In this document: positions 9,656-18,552 of the stretch, piece after piece
Position numbering within the stretch: position 1 is the first letter of the stretch
Layout: each line of letters opens with the position of its first letter
NCBI GenBank assembly: GCA_944320945.1
Contig: CALUJK010000074.1
Coordinates: 1 to 44,097 of the forward strand
DNA length: 44,097 bases
Source: an uncultured Bacteroides sp.
GTDB lineage: Bacteria; Bacteroidota; Bacteroidia; Bacteroidales; Bacteroidaceae
Direction of reading: 5' to 3'
Translations under genes and position numbers: made by a program
Notes under the pieces: generated by a model
What the model saw: only the letters and a program-made list of their open reading frames with translations
What the model was told of the DNA's origin: nothing
The model's database searches: none

Positions 9656-10771
9656 ATGGACGATGATGCAGTACGCGATGAGCGTAAGATAATTCACATT
9701 GATATGGATGCATTCTATGCCTCCATTGAGCAGCGTGATAATCCCTCCCTGCGCGGGTTGCCCGTAGCTGTGGGGCATAGCGAAGCGCGGGGAGTGGTGG
9801 CGGCTGCCAGTTATGAGGCGCGCCGGTATGGCGTGCACTCGGCCATGTCGTCCCCAAAGGCAAAGCGCATTTGTCCCGACCTCATTTTTGTGCCGGGGCG
9901 GATGGAAGTTTATAAGGCGGTCTCCGGTCAGATACATGAAATCTTCCACGAATATACGGATATAATAGAGCCTATCTCGTTGGATGAGGCTTTCCTGGAT
10001 GTCACCCGGAACAAGAAGGGCATTCCGCAAGGCCTGACCATAGCCAAGGAGATTAAGGCGAAGATACGGTCGCAGCTGCATCTGGTGGCGTCGGCCGGTG
10101 TCTCCTATAATAAGTTCCTGGCTAAGGTGGCTTCGGACTTCCGCAAACCGGACGGGCTTTGCACCATACATCCGTCGCGGGCGCTGGCCTTTATCGACCG
10201 TTTGCCTATCGAGAGCTTTTGGGGAGTGGGGCCGGTTACGGCCAAGCGGATGCATGCGTTGGGCATTCATAACGGACAGCAGTTGCGCGAACGTCCCTTG
10301 CAGCTTCTTACTTATCATTTCGGCAAGGCGGGCAGAATCTATTACGACTTTGCCCGGGGCATTGACTTGCGTCCCGTAGAGGCGGTGCGCATTCGCAAGT
10401 CGCTGGGGTGTGAACGTACGTTGGAGCGCGACATCAGTGCACCGTCTGCAGTGCTGGAAGCGTTGCATGACACGGCGGTGGAACTGGTAGAACGTTTGGG
10501 ACGCCATCCCGATTTTCGTGGCAATACCTTGACTCTTAAGATTAAATTCGGCGATTTTACACAGATTACGCGCAGTGTGACGCAATCCCAAACCTTGGAA
10601 TCGCTTGACCTGATACTGCCTTTAGCCCAACAGTTGTTACAACCGGTGGAGTATGAGCATCATCCCATCCGTCTGATGGGGCTCACGGTGTCACGTCCGC
10701 ATGTGGAAGAGGAAGACGAACGGCGCAGTGGTGAGTGGGAACAGTTGAGTTTTGAGTTTGAAGAGTGGTGA
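9656..10771 (+). CDS. dinB: DNA polymerase IV (Y-family)
   Basis: The 371-residue protein is a Y-family translesion polymerase. The catalytic carboxylates are in IIHIDMDAFYASIEQRD near the start and ISLDEAFLDVT near residue 110. The fingers block RGLPVAVGHSEARGVVAAASYEAR and the thumb/helix-hairpin-helix region around IESFWGVGPVTAKRMHALG are present, followed by the little-finger domain. The C-terminus (EWEQLSFEFEEW) may carry a beta-clamp-binding motif like those common in DinB. The length is typical. It is transcribed from its own weakly recognised promoter after the GH89 gene. No LexA-type operator could be identified by eye. Confidence 0.95.
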   Translation: MDDDAVRDERKIIHIDMDAFYASIEQRDNPSLRGLPVAVGHSEARGVVAAASYEARRYGVHSAMSSPKAKRICPDLIFVPGRMEVYKAVSGQIHEIFHEYTDIIEPISLDEAFLDVTRNKKGIPQGLTIAKEIKAKIRSQLHLVASAGVSYNKFLAKVASDFRKPDGLCTIHPSRALAFIDRLPIESFWGVGPVTAKRMHALGIHNGQQLRERPLQLLTYHFGKAGRIYYDFARGIDLRPVEAVRIRKSLGCERTLERDISAPSAVLEALHDTAVELVERLGRHPDFRGNTLTLKIKFGDFTQITRSVTQSQTLESLDLILPLAQQLLQPVEYEHHPIRLMGLTVSRPHVEEEDERRSGEWEQLSFEFEEW

Positions 10772-10871
10772 TAATTTTATAATCGACTTATGATGTCTTG
10801 CAATAAGTCAAATAGCTTATAAAACCTTGGCGGGTAGAAATATTATTCATACACGTTCTTTTTTAAAATGT

Positions 10872-10940
10872 CACTATCGCTTTTATCAAAGTCTCTCTCT
10901 ATGGCTTTGATAAGATATTTGATTAAATATACTGATAGTG
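10872..10940. repeat. Nested inverted repeat in the gap after dinB
   Basis: The 300-base gap between dinB and the YccF gene holds a nested palindrome. TTATCAAAG (10883-10891) pairs with CTTTGATAA (10905-10913), and the outer arms CACTATC (10872-10878) and GATAGTG (10934-10940) enclose it. There is no clear T-run, so it is not an obvious terminator. The role could be an operator or RNA structure. Confidence 0.45.
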
Positions 10941-10954
10941 TTCCGATTTTGCCG

Positions 10955-10962
10955 TATTTTTG
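10955..10962 (+). promoter_or_regulatory. Candidate -7 element before the YccF gene
   Basis: TATTTTTG fits TAnnTTTG, about 110 bases before the YccF start and just after the nested inverted repeat. No -33 element is evident, so this is weak. It implies a leader of roughly 100 bases. Confidence 0.35.
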
Positions 10963-11071
10963 CGTTGAAATACACCTCCTGTCGGTGAAAGGAAAGATAG
11001 AACAGGTGGACGTGTGTGAAAATACATATTCGTTTTTGAGCTGAATAAATAAAGAAAAATAGACATAACGT

Positions 11072-11449
11072 ATGGGTTGTTTCATGAATTTGCTGTGGTT
11101 GCTGCTGGGCGGCATCGTCACGGCAGTGGAATATGTAGTGGCCAGTATCCTGCTGATGATTACCGTTGTGGGCATACCGTTTGGTATGCAGACGCTGAAG
11201 TTGGCGGCATTGGCACTTTGGCCGTTTGGCAAGGAAGTGCGTACGGGTGAACGTGCCGGCGGTTGTCTGTATATTGTGATGAATGTGGTGTGGATTCTGC
11301 TGGGCGGGATATGGATATGCTTGTCCCATCTGCTGTTTGGAGCCGTGTTGTGCATAACGATTATCGGCATTCCTTTCGGGTTGCAGCACTTCAAACTGGC
11401 AGGATTGGCGTTGACACCGTTTGGCAGAGATATAGCGGAGGCGCAATGA
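11072..11449 (+). CDS. YccF domain inner-membrane protein
   Basis: This 125-residue protein is almost wholly hydrophobic and contains two copies of the YccF (DUF307-type) repeat. The repeats are visible as GIPFGMQTLKLAALALWPFGKEV (about residues 35-57) and GIPFGLQHFKLAGLALTPFGRDI (about residues 99-121). Each follows a hydrophobic segment containing LLWLLLGGI or VVWILLGGI. I infer about four membrane segments. The biochemical function of the family is not established. The gene ends 1 base before the MATE transporter start, so the two are very likely translated from one mRNA. Confidence 0.85.
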   Translation: MGCFMNLLWLLLGGIVTAVEYVVASILLMITVVGIPFGMQTLKLAALALWPFGKEVRTGERAGGCLYIVMNVVWILLGGIWICLSHLLFGAVLCITIIGIPFGLQHFKLAGLALTPFGRDIAEAQ

Positions 11450-11450
11450 T

Positions 11451-12794
11451 ATGGCGAAACTGATACAGACATACGCTTCGCACTATAAGGCATTGGTGAC
11501 ACTGGGGTTGCCTATCGTTATCGGGCAGTTGGGAGTTATCATTCTGGGCTTTGCCGATACGCTGATGATAGGACATCACAGTACTGAGGAACTTGGAGCA
11601 GCCTCGTTCGTCAATAATATGTTTAATCTGTGCATCATTTTCAGTACAGGTTTCAGCTATGGGTTGACACCGATCGTGGGCAGCTATTATGGAAACCGTC
11701 GTTTGAGTGAGGCGGGACAGGCTCTGCGATGCAGCCTGTTGGCAAATACGGTGGTTGCGCTGATATTGACGTCAATTATGACGGTTCTCTACTTCAATGT
11801 GGAACGCATGGGGCAGCCGGAAGAACTGATTCCCTTGATTAAACCTTATTACCTGGTGCTGCTGGCATCGTTGTTGTTCGTCCTGCTATTCAATGGCTTT
11901 AAACAATTCACAGACGGCATTACAGATACGCGTACGGCTATGTGGATATTGTTGGGCGGAAACGTCCTTAATATAATAGGTAATTATATCCTGATTAACG
12001 GTAAGTTGGGATTACCCGAGCTGGGATTGCTGGGGGCGGGACTGAGCACGTTGCTTTCGCGCATCGTCATGGTGGCGGTATTTGCGTGGGTAGTGCTGTG
12101 TGGACGTAAATTTGCCCGTTATCGGGTAGGCTTCTTCCGTCGGGGATGGTCGCGGCCGTTGTTCCGTCGTTTGAATGCTTTGGGATGGCCGGTCGGCTTG
12201 CAGATGGGCATGGAGACAGCTTCTTTCAGCCTGAGTACCATCATGGTGGGGTGGCTGGGCACCATTGCATTGGCATCGCATCAGATAATGCTGACCATTT
12301 CGCAGTTCACGTTCATGATGTTCTACGGCATGGGGGCAGCGGTGGCGGTACGTGTCAGTAATTTTCATGGACAAGGCGACTGGGTGAATGTGCGCCGTTC
12401 GGCCTATGCCGGCTTTCATCTCATTCTGCTGATGGAGGTGGTGTTGCTCAGTATTGTCTTTGCTGTAAGGGGCCATATCGGCGGTTGGTTTACGGACAAT
12501 GCGGAAGTAGTGACAATGGTTTCGGCCTTGTTCTTCCCTTTCTTGATATATCAGTTTGGCGACGGGCTTCAGATAAATTTTGCCAACGCCCTGCGCGGTA
12601 TATCGGACGTGAAGCCAATGATGTTCATCGCTTTCATTGCCTATTTCATCATTTCGCTGCCTGTAGGCTATCTGTGCGGATTCGTACTGGAATGGGGCGT
12701 GGTAGGTGTGTGGATGGCTTTCCCCTTCGGACTGACCAGTGCCGGACTGATGTTGTGGTGGAGGTTTCGCAGACAGACATCCCACTTTTCTTAG
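11451..12794 (+). CDS. MATE family efflux transporter
   Basis: The 447-residue protein has about twelve hydrophobic segments and the MATE N-terminal pattern LGLPIVIGQLGVIILGFADTLMIGHHSTEELGAASFVN. The second half repeats it around GWPVGLQMGMETASFSLSTIMVGWLGTIALASHQI. MATE carriers export organic cations or other small molecules using Na+ or H+ gradients across the inner membrane. The substrate cannot be read from the sequence. The gene lies 1 base after the YccF gene and 12 bases before a hybrid histidine kinase, so the three probably form an operon. It ends with TAG, which shows that TAG works as a stop in this genome. Confidence 0.93.
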   Translation: MAKLIQTYASHYKALVTLGLPIVIGQLGVIILGFADTLMIGHHSTEELGAASFVNNMFNLCIIFSTGFSYGLTPIVGSYYGNRRLSEAGQALRCSLLANTVVALILTSIMTVLYFNVERMGQPEELIPLIKPYYLVLLASLLFVLLFNGFKQFTDGITDTRTAMWILLGGNVLNIIGNYILINGKLGLPELGLLGAGLSTLLSRIVMVAVFAWVVLCGRKFARYRVGFFRRGWSRPLFRRLNALGWPVGLQMGMETASFSLSTIMVGWLGTIALASHQIMLTISQFTFMMFYGMGAAVAVRVSNFHGQGDWVNVRRSAYAGFHLILLMEVVLLSIVFAVRGHIGGWFTDNAEVVTMVSALFFPFLIYQFGDGLQINFANALRGISDVKPMMFIAFIAYFIISLPVGYLCGFVLEWGVVGVWMAFPFGLTSAGLMLWWRFRRQTSHFS

Positions 12795-12806
12795 ACGAAT
12801 AATGAT

Positions 12807-15152
12807 ATGAACAGTGTCTCCAAATTTAAGGTTACTTTAGGCTATGCCTTGATGCTGGCCGTACTTTTTTTCTCCCTCTTCTTTGTGCATCGGGAGATGG
12901 AGACCCTCTTGCAGAGCGATGAGCGCGACACGCAATGGACGGATAGTCTCCTGTCGCTGTTGCGCGAGAAGAACGAGAACACCATCCACATGTTACGTTC
13001 GTTGGGACGGGCTAATGAAAGCTTTTTCTCCAACAACGATTTGGACAGCCTGATGGCCTATCTGCACCGGCGCGACACCGTTGTCCGCGAACAGCATATC
13101 CAGCGCAGCTATGTGGTGCATCGCGACACACTGATGACACACCCTGAGCAAAGAGGCTTTTTCCGCCGTCTGCGTGAAGCATTCAATCCCTCGCAAAGGG
13201 CTGATACCTCTATCCAAGTACGGACGTCGACCGAATATGCCCTCGATACCATTGTCGAGATATATTCTTCTACCGATTCCCTCCAAGCTAAATTGCAGGA
13301 AGTGGCCCAACGTAAAAAAGCTGACAGCTTGTTGATGCGTCGTCGCAACATCCGCCTCCAGCGTATGGATCGTTTGCTCTCTGCTCGGATTGATAGCCTG
13401 TTGCATGATTATGAGACGGAGTCATTGGCACAGGCACAGGCTTCGGCGGAGCGGCGGCAGGCTGTACGTCTGGAGTCTGCACGGACGTTGAGTTATATCA
13501 CGATAGGCGCAGTGCTGTTATCCGTCATTTTTCTTGTCATTATCGGACGGGACATTACTCGCAACAACCGTTATCGCCGTGAATTGGAGGAAGCACGCCG
13601 TCGGGCTGAGGATCTGCTTGCCACTCGCGAGAAGCTGATGCTGGCTATCACGCACGATTTTAAGGCACCTCTTGGTTCCATTATGGGATATGCCGATCTG
13701 CTATCCCGACTGACGGTGGATGAGCGGCAGCGTTTCTACCTTGATAACATGAAAACCTCTTCCGAACATCTACTGAAACTGGTGGTGGATTTGCTGGACT
13801 TTCATCGGCTGGATTTGCACAAGGTGGAGGTAAATCGTGTCACTTTCCATCCTGCGCGGCTGGTGGAGGAAGTGTATGTCAGTTTCCAACCTCTTGCCGC
13901 TGCCAAAGGGCTGACCTTGCATTGTCATGTCGTGCCGGAATTGGAAGGTGCTTATATTAGTGACCCTTTGCGTCTGCGCGAGATTATGACAAATCTGCTG
14001 AGTAATGCTGTGAAGTTTACGGACCAGGGCAGTATAACCCTTTCTGCAAGTTACGAAGAACGTCAACTGGTCTTGTCCGTAGCCGATACCGGCCGTGGTA
14101 TGGAACCTGCTGACTGTGAACGAGTATTTCAGGAGTTTACCCGTTTGCCCGGTGCGCAAGGTAAAGAAGGCTTCGGACTGGGGCTTTCCATTGTCCGAAT
14201 GTTGGTGCAGTTACTCGAAGGTTCTATACGGGTGGAAAGTAAACCGGGTGAGGGGAGTACGTTTATCGTCACATTGCCGCTGCCCAAGGTGGTGCAGAGC
14301 GAGGAACTGAGTGTGAAAGAGGAGGATTCTGCTCGTGCCGCTTTGCCTTCAGACGTATCGAAGGGGGATGTGTCGGACGATGATGTACCCTCATTGCGGA
14401 AGGTCCTTTTGATAGATGATGACCGCATCCAGTTGACTCTGACTGCTGCTATGTTAGGGCAAAGCGGTATCGTCTCTACCACTTGTCAGCAGGTGGACGA
14501 ACTGCTCGATGCTTTGCGTACGGATACTTATGATGTTCTGTTGACTGATGTACAGATGCCTGCCATTAACGGCTTCGATTTATTGAATCTGCTTCGTGCG
14601 TCAAATATTTCTCAGGCACAGACCATTCCGGTGATTGCCGTCACTGCCCGTAGTGACATGCAGATGGAAGAGTTTACGGATCATGGGTTTGCCGGTTGCC
14701 TGCACAAGCCTTTCAACGTTTCGGAATTGTTGGCGATTGTTTCCGGCACGGTGGCAGAATCGGGAACGGTATCCGTTGCGCCACAATCCGATGTGGCGAC
14801 GAATCATCCGCATGATGCCCATTTCAACTTCGCTGCTTTGACAGCCTTCTCCGCTGATGATCCTGAAGCCGCAAAATCCATTCTTGACAGTTTTCAGACG
14901 GAGACTCGTCACAATGCCGACCGCTTGCAGCAGGCAGTGGCAGATGAAGATGCTGCGCTCGTCAGCGGCATTGCCCATAAGATGATACCTCTGTTTACGC
15001 TTATTGAGGCAACAGCATTGGTACATCTGCTGCGTTCGTTGGAAGCCCGTCGCAATGAATCTTTCTCTGATGCCATGAAGGACGAAGCCCAACAGGCTTT
15101 GAGCCAGATAGAAGAGGTACTGACTGTGTTCGATGCCGGCCATTGGTGTTGA
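12807..15152 (+). CDS. Hybrid sensor histidine kinase with receiver and Hpt domains
   Basis: The 781-residue protein has membrane segments near residues 8-27 and 228-247 that enclose a helical, charge-rich periplasmic sensor region of about 200 residues. The cytoplasmic part has a HisKA domain with the phosphorylated His at H283 (AITHDFKAPLGSIMGYADLL) and an HATPase domain (NLLSNAVKFTDQG, then DTGRGM and GFGLGLSIV). A receiver domain carries Asp D581 (VLLTDVQMPAINGFDLL), and a C-terminal Hpt-like domain has H724 (GIAHKM). No DNA-binding domain is fused, so output probably passes through a separate response regulator that is not encoded nearby. The sensor stimulus is unknown. Its position behind a MATE pump suggests cotranscription. 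Confidence 0.93.
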   Translation: MNSVSKFKVTLGYALMLAVLFFSLFFVHREMETLLQSDERDTQWTDSLLSLLREKNENTIHMLRSLGRANESFFSNNDLDSLMAYLHRRDTVVREQHIQRSYVVHRDTLMTHPEQRGFFRRLREAFNPSQRADTSIQVRTSTEYALDTIVEIYSSTDSLQAKLQEVAQRKKADSLLMRRRNIRLQRMDRLLSARIDSLLHDYETESLAQAQASAERRQAVRLESARTLSYITIGAVLLSVIFLVIIGRDITRNNRYRRELEEARRRAEDLLATREKLMLAITHDFKAPLGSIMGYADLLSRLTVDERQRFYLDNMKTSSEHLLKLVVDLLDFHRLDLHKVEVNRVTFHPARLVEEVYVSFQPLAAAKGLTLHCHVVPELEGAYISDPLRLREIMTNLLSNAVKFTDQGSITLSASYEERQLVLSVADTGRGMEPADCERVFQEFTRLPGAQGKEGFGLGLSIVRMLVQLLEGSIRVESKPGEGSTFIVTLPLPKVVQSEELSVKEEDSARAALPSDVSKGDVSDDDVPSLRKVLLIDDDRIQLTLTAAMLGQSGIVSTTCQQVDELLDALRTDTYDVLLTDVQMPAINGFDLLNLLRASNISQAQTIPVIAVTARSDMQMEEFTDHGFAGCLHKPFNVSELLAIVSGTVAESGTVSVAPQSDVATNHPHDAHFNFAALTAFSADDPEAAKSILDSFQTETRHNADRLQQAVADEDAALVSGIAHKMIPLFTLIEATALVHLLRSLEARRNESFSDAMKDEAQQALSQIEEVLTVFDAGHWC

Positions 15153-15197
15153 CAGATGTCTGACTGGCCGACGAAATCCGTAGAAAAGTGCTGCTTT

Positions 15198-15230
15198 TTT
15201 GCATTTTCTCGTGGAAAACCGCTATTTTTG
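15198..15230 (+). promoter_or_regulatory. Bacteroides-type promoter of proC
   Basis: TTTG at 15198-15201 and TATTTTTG at 15223-15230 are separated by 21 bases, a full match to the -33/-7 architecture of the Bacteroides housekeeping promoter. The proC start lies 29 bases downstream of the -7 box. It would start the proC / XRE-cupin / acyl-CoA synthetase transcript. Confidence 0.7.
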
Positions 15231-15259
15231 CCCTATAAACCAAAAATAAAGACCGAACC

Positions 15260-16039
15260 ATGAAAGTTGCTATCATCGGAGCTGGCAACATGGGCGCTTC
15301 CATTGCCCGTGGCTTGGCACGGGGCACTATCGTTCCCGCCGCCGACATTATCGTGTCCAATCCTTCCGTTCCCAAACTAGATTCTCTTCGTGCTGATTAC
15401 CCCGACATTGTGACTACCACGGATAATCGTGCAGCCGCTACGGGTACAGATCTTGTCATCTTGGCTGTCAAGCCTTATCTCGTTCCTACCGTTTTGAAAG
15501 AACTGAAGCTGAAAAGCCGGCAAGTGCTGGCCAGTGTGGCTGCCGGTGTGCCTTTCGAACGGTTGGCACATTATGTGGCAGATAAAGACATGACTATGTT
15601 CCGCATCATTCCCAATATGGCCATTTCCGAGCGGCAGAGCATGACACTCATAGCTAGCCGTAACGCTACGCACGAACAGGAACAACTGATGCTTGACATC
15701 TTCAATGAGATGGGACTTTCTCTCTTCCTGCCCGAAGAGAAATTTGCCGCAGCCACATCAGTTGCCTCTTGTGGCACCGCTTATGCTCTGAAGTATGTTC
15801 AAGCTGCCATGCAGGCCGCTGTAGAATTGGGAATTCGTCCTGCTGACGGCATCACTCTTGCAGCCCAGTGTCTGAAAGGAGCTGCGGAACTCTTGTTGAA
15901 TAATCCCGGTTCGCATCCCGCACTCGAAATTGATAAAGTATGTACACCCGGTGGCATCACCATACGGGGCATTAACGAACTGGAACACGGCGGATTTACT
16001 TCCACCGTCATCAGGGCCATTAAAGCCAGTGCAGAATAA
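15260..16039 (+). CDS. proC: Pyrroline-5-carboxylate reductase
   Basis: The 259-residue cytoplasmic enzyme reduces 1-pyrroline-5-carboxylate to proline with NAD(P)H. The Rossmann motif MKVAIIGAGNMGASIARGL is at the N-terminus. The dimerisation and substrate region at the C-terminus has the family pattern VCTPGGITIRGINELEHGGF, preceded by TSVASCGTAYALKYVQA. The length is slightly short but normal. A full-match promoter lies upstream. The XRE-cupin gene begins 38 bases downstream on the same strand. Confidence 0.95.
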   Translation: MKVAIIGAGNMGASIARGLARGTIVPAADIIVSNPSVPKLDSLRADYPDIVTTTDNRAAATGTDLVILAVKPYLVPTVLKELKLKSRQVLASVAAGVPFERLAHYVADKDMTMFRIIPNMAISERQSMTLIASRNATHEQEQLMLDIFNEMGLSLFLPEEKFAAATSVASCGTAYALKYVQAAMQAAVELGIRPADGITLAAQCLKGAAELLLNNPGSHPALEIDKVCTPGGITIRGINELEHGGFTSTVIRAIKASAE

Positions 16040-16077
16040 AAAACATTAGTCATTAATCATTAATTTATTTAGATAAC

Positions 16078-16626
16078 GTGGACGAACAGATTAAACAAAT
16101 AGCTGAGCGTCTGCGCGGATTGCGCGACGCCATGGAGCTGACCCCTGCCGACATCGCCATTGATTGCGGCATAGACCAGACAGAATATGAACGTGCCGAA
16201 AGCGGCGAACACGATATCAGTGTCAGTATGCTGCAATGTATTGCCCGGCGTTATAACATTGCTTTGGATGCCTTGATGTTCGGGGAAGAACCGAAGATGA
16301 GCACTTACTTCCTGACCCGTGCCGGCAAAGGCATCAGTGTAGAACGCACCAAAGTTTACAAATATCAGTCATTGGCTGCCGGTTTCAAAGACCGCAAGGC
16401 CGACCCGTTTATCGTTACTGTAGAGCCGGGTGAACGTCCCATGCACTATAATACGCATGCCGGGCAAGAGTTCAATCTGGTACTCGAAGGACGCATGTTG
16501 TTAAGTGTGGCCGGTAAGGAACTGACCTTGAACACAGGCGACAGCATCTATTTCGACTCCACCCTGCCACACGGCATGAAGGCGCTGGATGGCAAGACTG
16601 TTCGTTTCTTGGCAATAATCATTTAA
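16078..16626 (+). CDS. XRE-family regulator with C-terminal cupin domain
   Basis: The 182-residue protein has an N-terminal XRE helix-turn-helix (about residues 1-65: LRGLRDAMELTPADIAIDCGI, then YERAESGEHDISV). A C-terminal cupin beta-barrel follows (about residues 108-180, with HAGQEFNLVLEGRMLLSVAG and DSIYFDSTLPHGMKAL). Such proteins bind a small ligand in the cupin and regulate transcription. The chosen start is GTG at 16078; no ATG in that frame gives a better N-terminus. It sits 24 bases before an acyl-CoA synthetase gene, and regulation of that gene by it is a reasonable inference from family precedent. The ligand is unknown. Confidence 0.9.
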   Translation: MDEQIKQIAERLRGLRDAMELTPADIAIDCGIDQTEYERAESGEHDISVSMLQCIARRYNIALDALMFGEEPKMSTYFLTRAGKGISVERTKVYKYQSLAAGFKDRKADPFIVTVEPGERPMHYNTHAGQEFNLVLEGRMLLSVAGKELTLNTGDSIYFDSTLPHGMKALDGKTVRFLAIII

Positions 16627-16650
16627 ATGATTCATCATTTTTAAATCTTC

Positions 16651-18312
16651 ATGATAATGGTAGAAAGATTTCTGAAACAAACCACATTTACTTCTCAAAA
16701 AGACTTTATAGAGAACCTGCATATCAATGTCCCCGACAATTTCAATTTCGGCTACGACGTGGTAGATGCCTGGGCGGCTGAACAACCCGACAAACCGGCT
16801 TTGCTTTGGACCAACGATAAGGGCGAGCATCGCCAGTACACCTTTGCCGAGATGAAACGTTACACCGATCAGACAGCATCCTATTTCCAAAGCCTTGGCA
16901 TCGGTCATGGTGATATGGTAATGCTCATCCTGAAACGGCGTGTCGAGTTCTGGTTCAGCATCATTGCCCTGCATAAGATAGGTGCCGTGGCTATTCCCGC
17001 TACTCACCTGTTGACAAAGAAAGACATTGTGTACCGCTGTAATGCGGCAGACATAAAAATGATAGTCTGCGCCGGCGAATCTGTCATTACCGACCATGTC
17101 ACCGCTGCCATGCCAGAATCACCCAGCGTGAAACGGTTAGTCAGTGTCGGTCCGGAAGTGCCTCAAGGCTATGAAGACTTCCAGCAAGGCATTGCGCAGG
17201 CTGTGTCTTTCGTTAAGCCGGAGCATCCCAATGCCAATGATGACATCATGCTGATGTATTTCACCAGCGGTACCACCGGTGAGCCTAAGATGGTCGCCCA
17301 CGACTTTACCTATCCTTTGGGACATATCGTGACGGGTGTATTCTGGCACAATCTGACGGAACAGAGCCTGCACCTTACCATTGCCGATACCGGTTGGGGT
17401 AAAGCCGTATGGGGCAAACTATATGGCCAATGGATAGCCGGTGCCAATATTTTCGTTTACGACCACGAGAAATTTACACCTGCCGACATCTTGCAGAAGA
17501 TACAAGACTATCATGTTACTTCGCTTTGTGCACCGCCCACCATCTTCCGTTTTCTCATCCACGAAGATTTGACGAAATACGACCTCAGCGCATTGAAATA
17601 TTGTACTATCGCCGGCGAAGCGCTCAATCCCGCTGTGTTCGAAACATTCAAGCAACTCACCGGCATCAAGTTGATGGAAGGCTTCGGACAGACCGAAACC
17701 ACCCTGACCGTTGCCACTATGCCGTGGATGGAACCAAAACCCGGCAGCATGGGATTGCCTAATCCGCAATACGATGTAGACTTGATAGACAACGACGGAC
17801 GTTCGGTAGAGGCCGGTGAACAGGGACAAATCGTCATTCGGACGGACAAGGGTAAACCGCTCGGTCTGTTTAAAGAGTATTACCGCGATGCAGAGCGTAC
17901 CCGCGAGGCATGGCACGACGGTGTCTATTACACGGGCGATGTTGCTTGGAAAGATGAAGACGGTTACCTTTGGTTTGTAGGCCGTGCCGACGATGTCATC
18001 AAGAGTTCCGGTTACCGCATCGGCCCCTTTGAGGTGGAAAGCGCCCTGATGACCCATCCTGCCGTAGTGGAATGCGCCATCACCGGTGTGCCCGATGAAA
18101 TCCGCGGTCAGGTGGTAAAGGCAACCATTGTCCTTTCCCGCGACTATAAGAGTAAGGCAGGCGATGCCCTTATCAAAGAGTTGCAGAACCACGTGAAGCG
18201 TGTCACTGCCCCTTACAAATATCCGCGTGTCATCGAGTTTGTAGATGAGCTTCCCAAGACCATCAGCGGGAAAATCCGTCGGGTGGAGATTCGTCAGAAC
18301 GACCATAAATAA
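16651..18312 (+). CDS. AMP-forming acyl-CoA synthetase
   Basis: The 553-residue protein belongs to the acetyl-CoA synthetase / AMP-binding superfamily, which activates a carboxylic acid to an acyl-adenylate and then acyl-CoA. Visible motifs are the phosphate loop YFTSGTTGEPKMVAHD, the adenine-binding GFGQTETT, the hinge YTGDVAWKDEDGYLWFVGRADD and the C-terminal catalytic Lys in TISGKIRRVEIR. The sequence organisation is closer to medium-chain/ACSM-type synthetases than to the 650-residue acetyl-CoA synthetase. Alternative starts 6 bases apart (ATG at 16651 and 16657) cannot be separated. A long hairpin downstream probably terminates the operon. Confidence 0.9.
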   Translation: MIMVERFLKQTTFTSQKDFIENLHINVPDNFNFGYDVVDAWAAEQPDKPALLWTNDKGEHRQYTFAEMKRYTDQTASYFQSLGIGHGDMVMLILKRRVEFWFSIIALHKIGAVAIPATHLLTKKDIVYRCNAADIKMIVCAGESVITDHVTAAMPESPSVKRLVSVGPEVPQGYEDFQQGIAQAVSFVKPEHPNANDDIMLMYFTSGTTGEPKMVAHDFTYPLGHIVTGVFWHNLTEQSLHLTIADTGWGKAVWGKLYGQWIAGANIFVYDHEKFTPADILQKIQDYHVTSLCAPPTIFRFLIHEDLTKYDLSALKYCTIAGEALNPAVFETFKQLTGIKLMEGFGQTETTLTVATMPWMEPKPGSMGLPNPQYDVDLIDNDGRSVEAGEQGQIVIRTDKGKPLGLFKEYYRDAERTREAWHDGVYYTGDVAWKDEDGYLWFVGRADDVIKSSGYRIGPFEVESALMTHPAVVECAITGVPDEIRGQVVKATIVLSRDYKSKAGDALIKELQNHVKRVTAPYKYPRVIEFVDELPKTISGKIRRVEIRQNDHK

Positions 18313-18335
18313 GGAAACGCATTTTAATTGATATA

Positions 18336-18444
18336 TTGCACACAGATAACACAGACAAAACGGACTACCACAGATTTATTCAATAATATAATAATCAGTG
18401 GTTATCTGTTATATTTGTGTTATCTGTGTGCAATTTTATTTTTT
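18336..18444 (+). terminator. Long inverted repeat with T-run after the acyl-CoA synthetase
   Basis: TTGCACACAGATAACACA (18336-18353) is perfectly inverted at 18416-18433 and is followed by TTTTATTTTTT. The 62-base loop holds further partial pairing (CCACAGAT with ATCTG). It fits a terminator of unusual size. The word CACACAGATAACACAGA recurs in the gyrB terminator at 32109, which suggests a dispersed repeat. The rest of the gap up to 18552 shows no gene. Confidence 0.65.
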
Positions 18445-18552
18445 CGATTCCCCCTTATTCCCCTTTAAAATACCTACAAATGGTGATTGACCATCATCGG
18501 TAAAAACTATTACTTTGCAATCGCATAATGATGCACTTAATTATAAGCAACA

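Noticed and set aside
10843-11502. Minus-strand frame covering the YccF gene and its upstream gap
   Set aside because: The plus strand encodes a clear two-repeat YccF protein; the minus-strand product looks like an antisense translation.
18336-18433. CRISPR-like repeat pair
   Set aside because: The two copies are inverted, not direct, and there are no further units or spacers; a hairpin terminator explains them.
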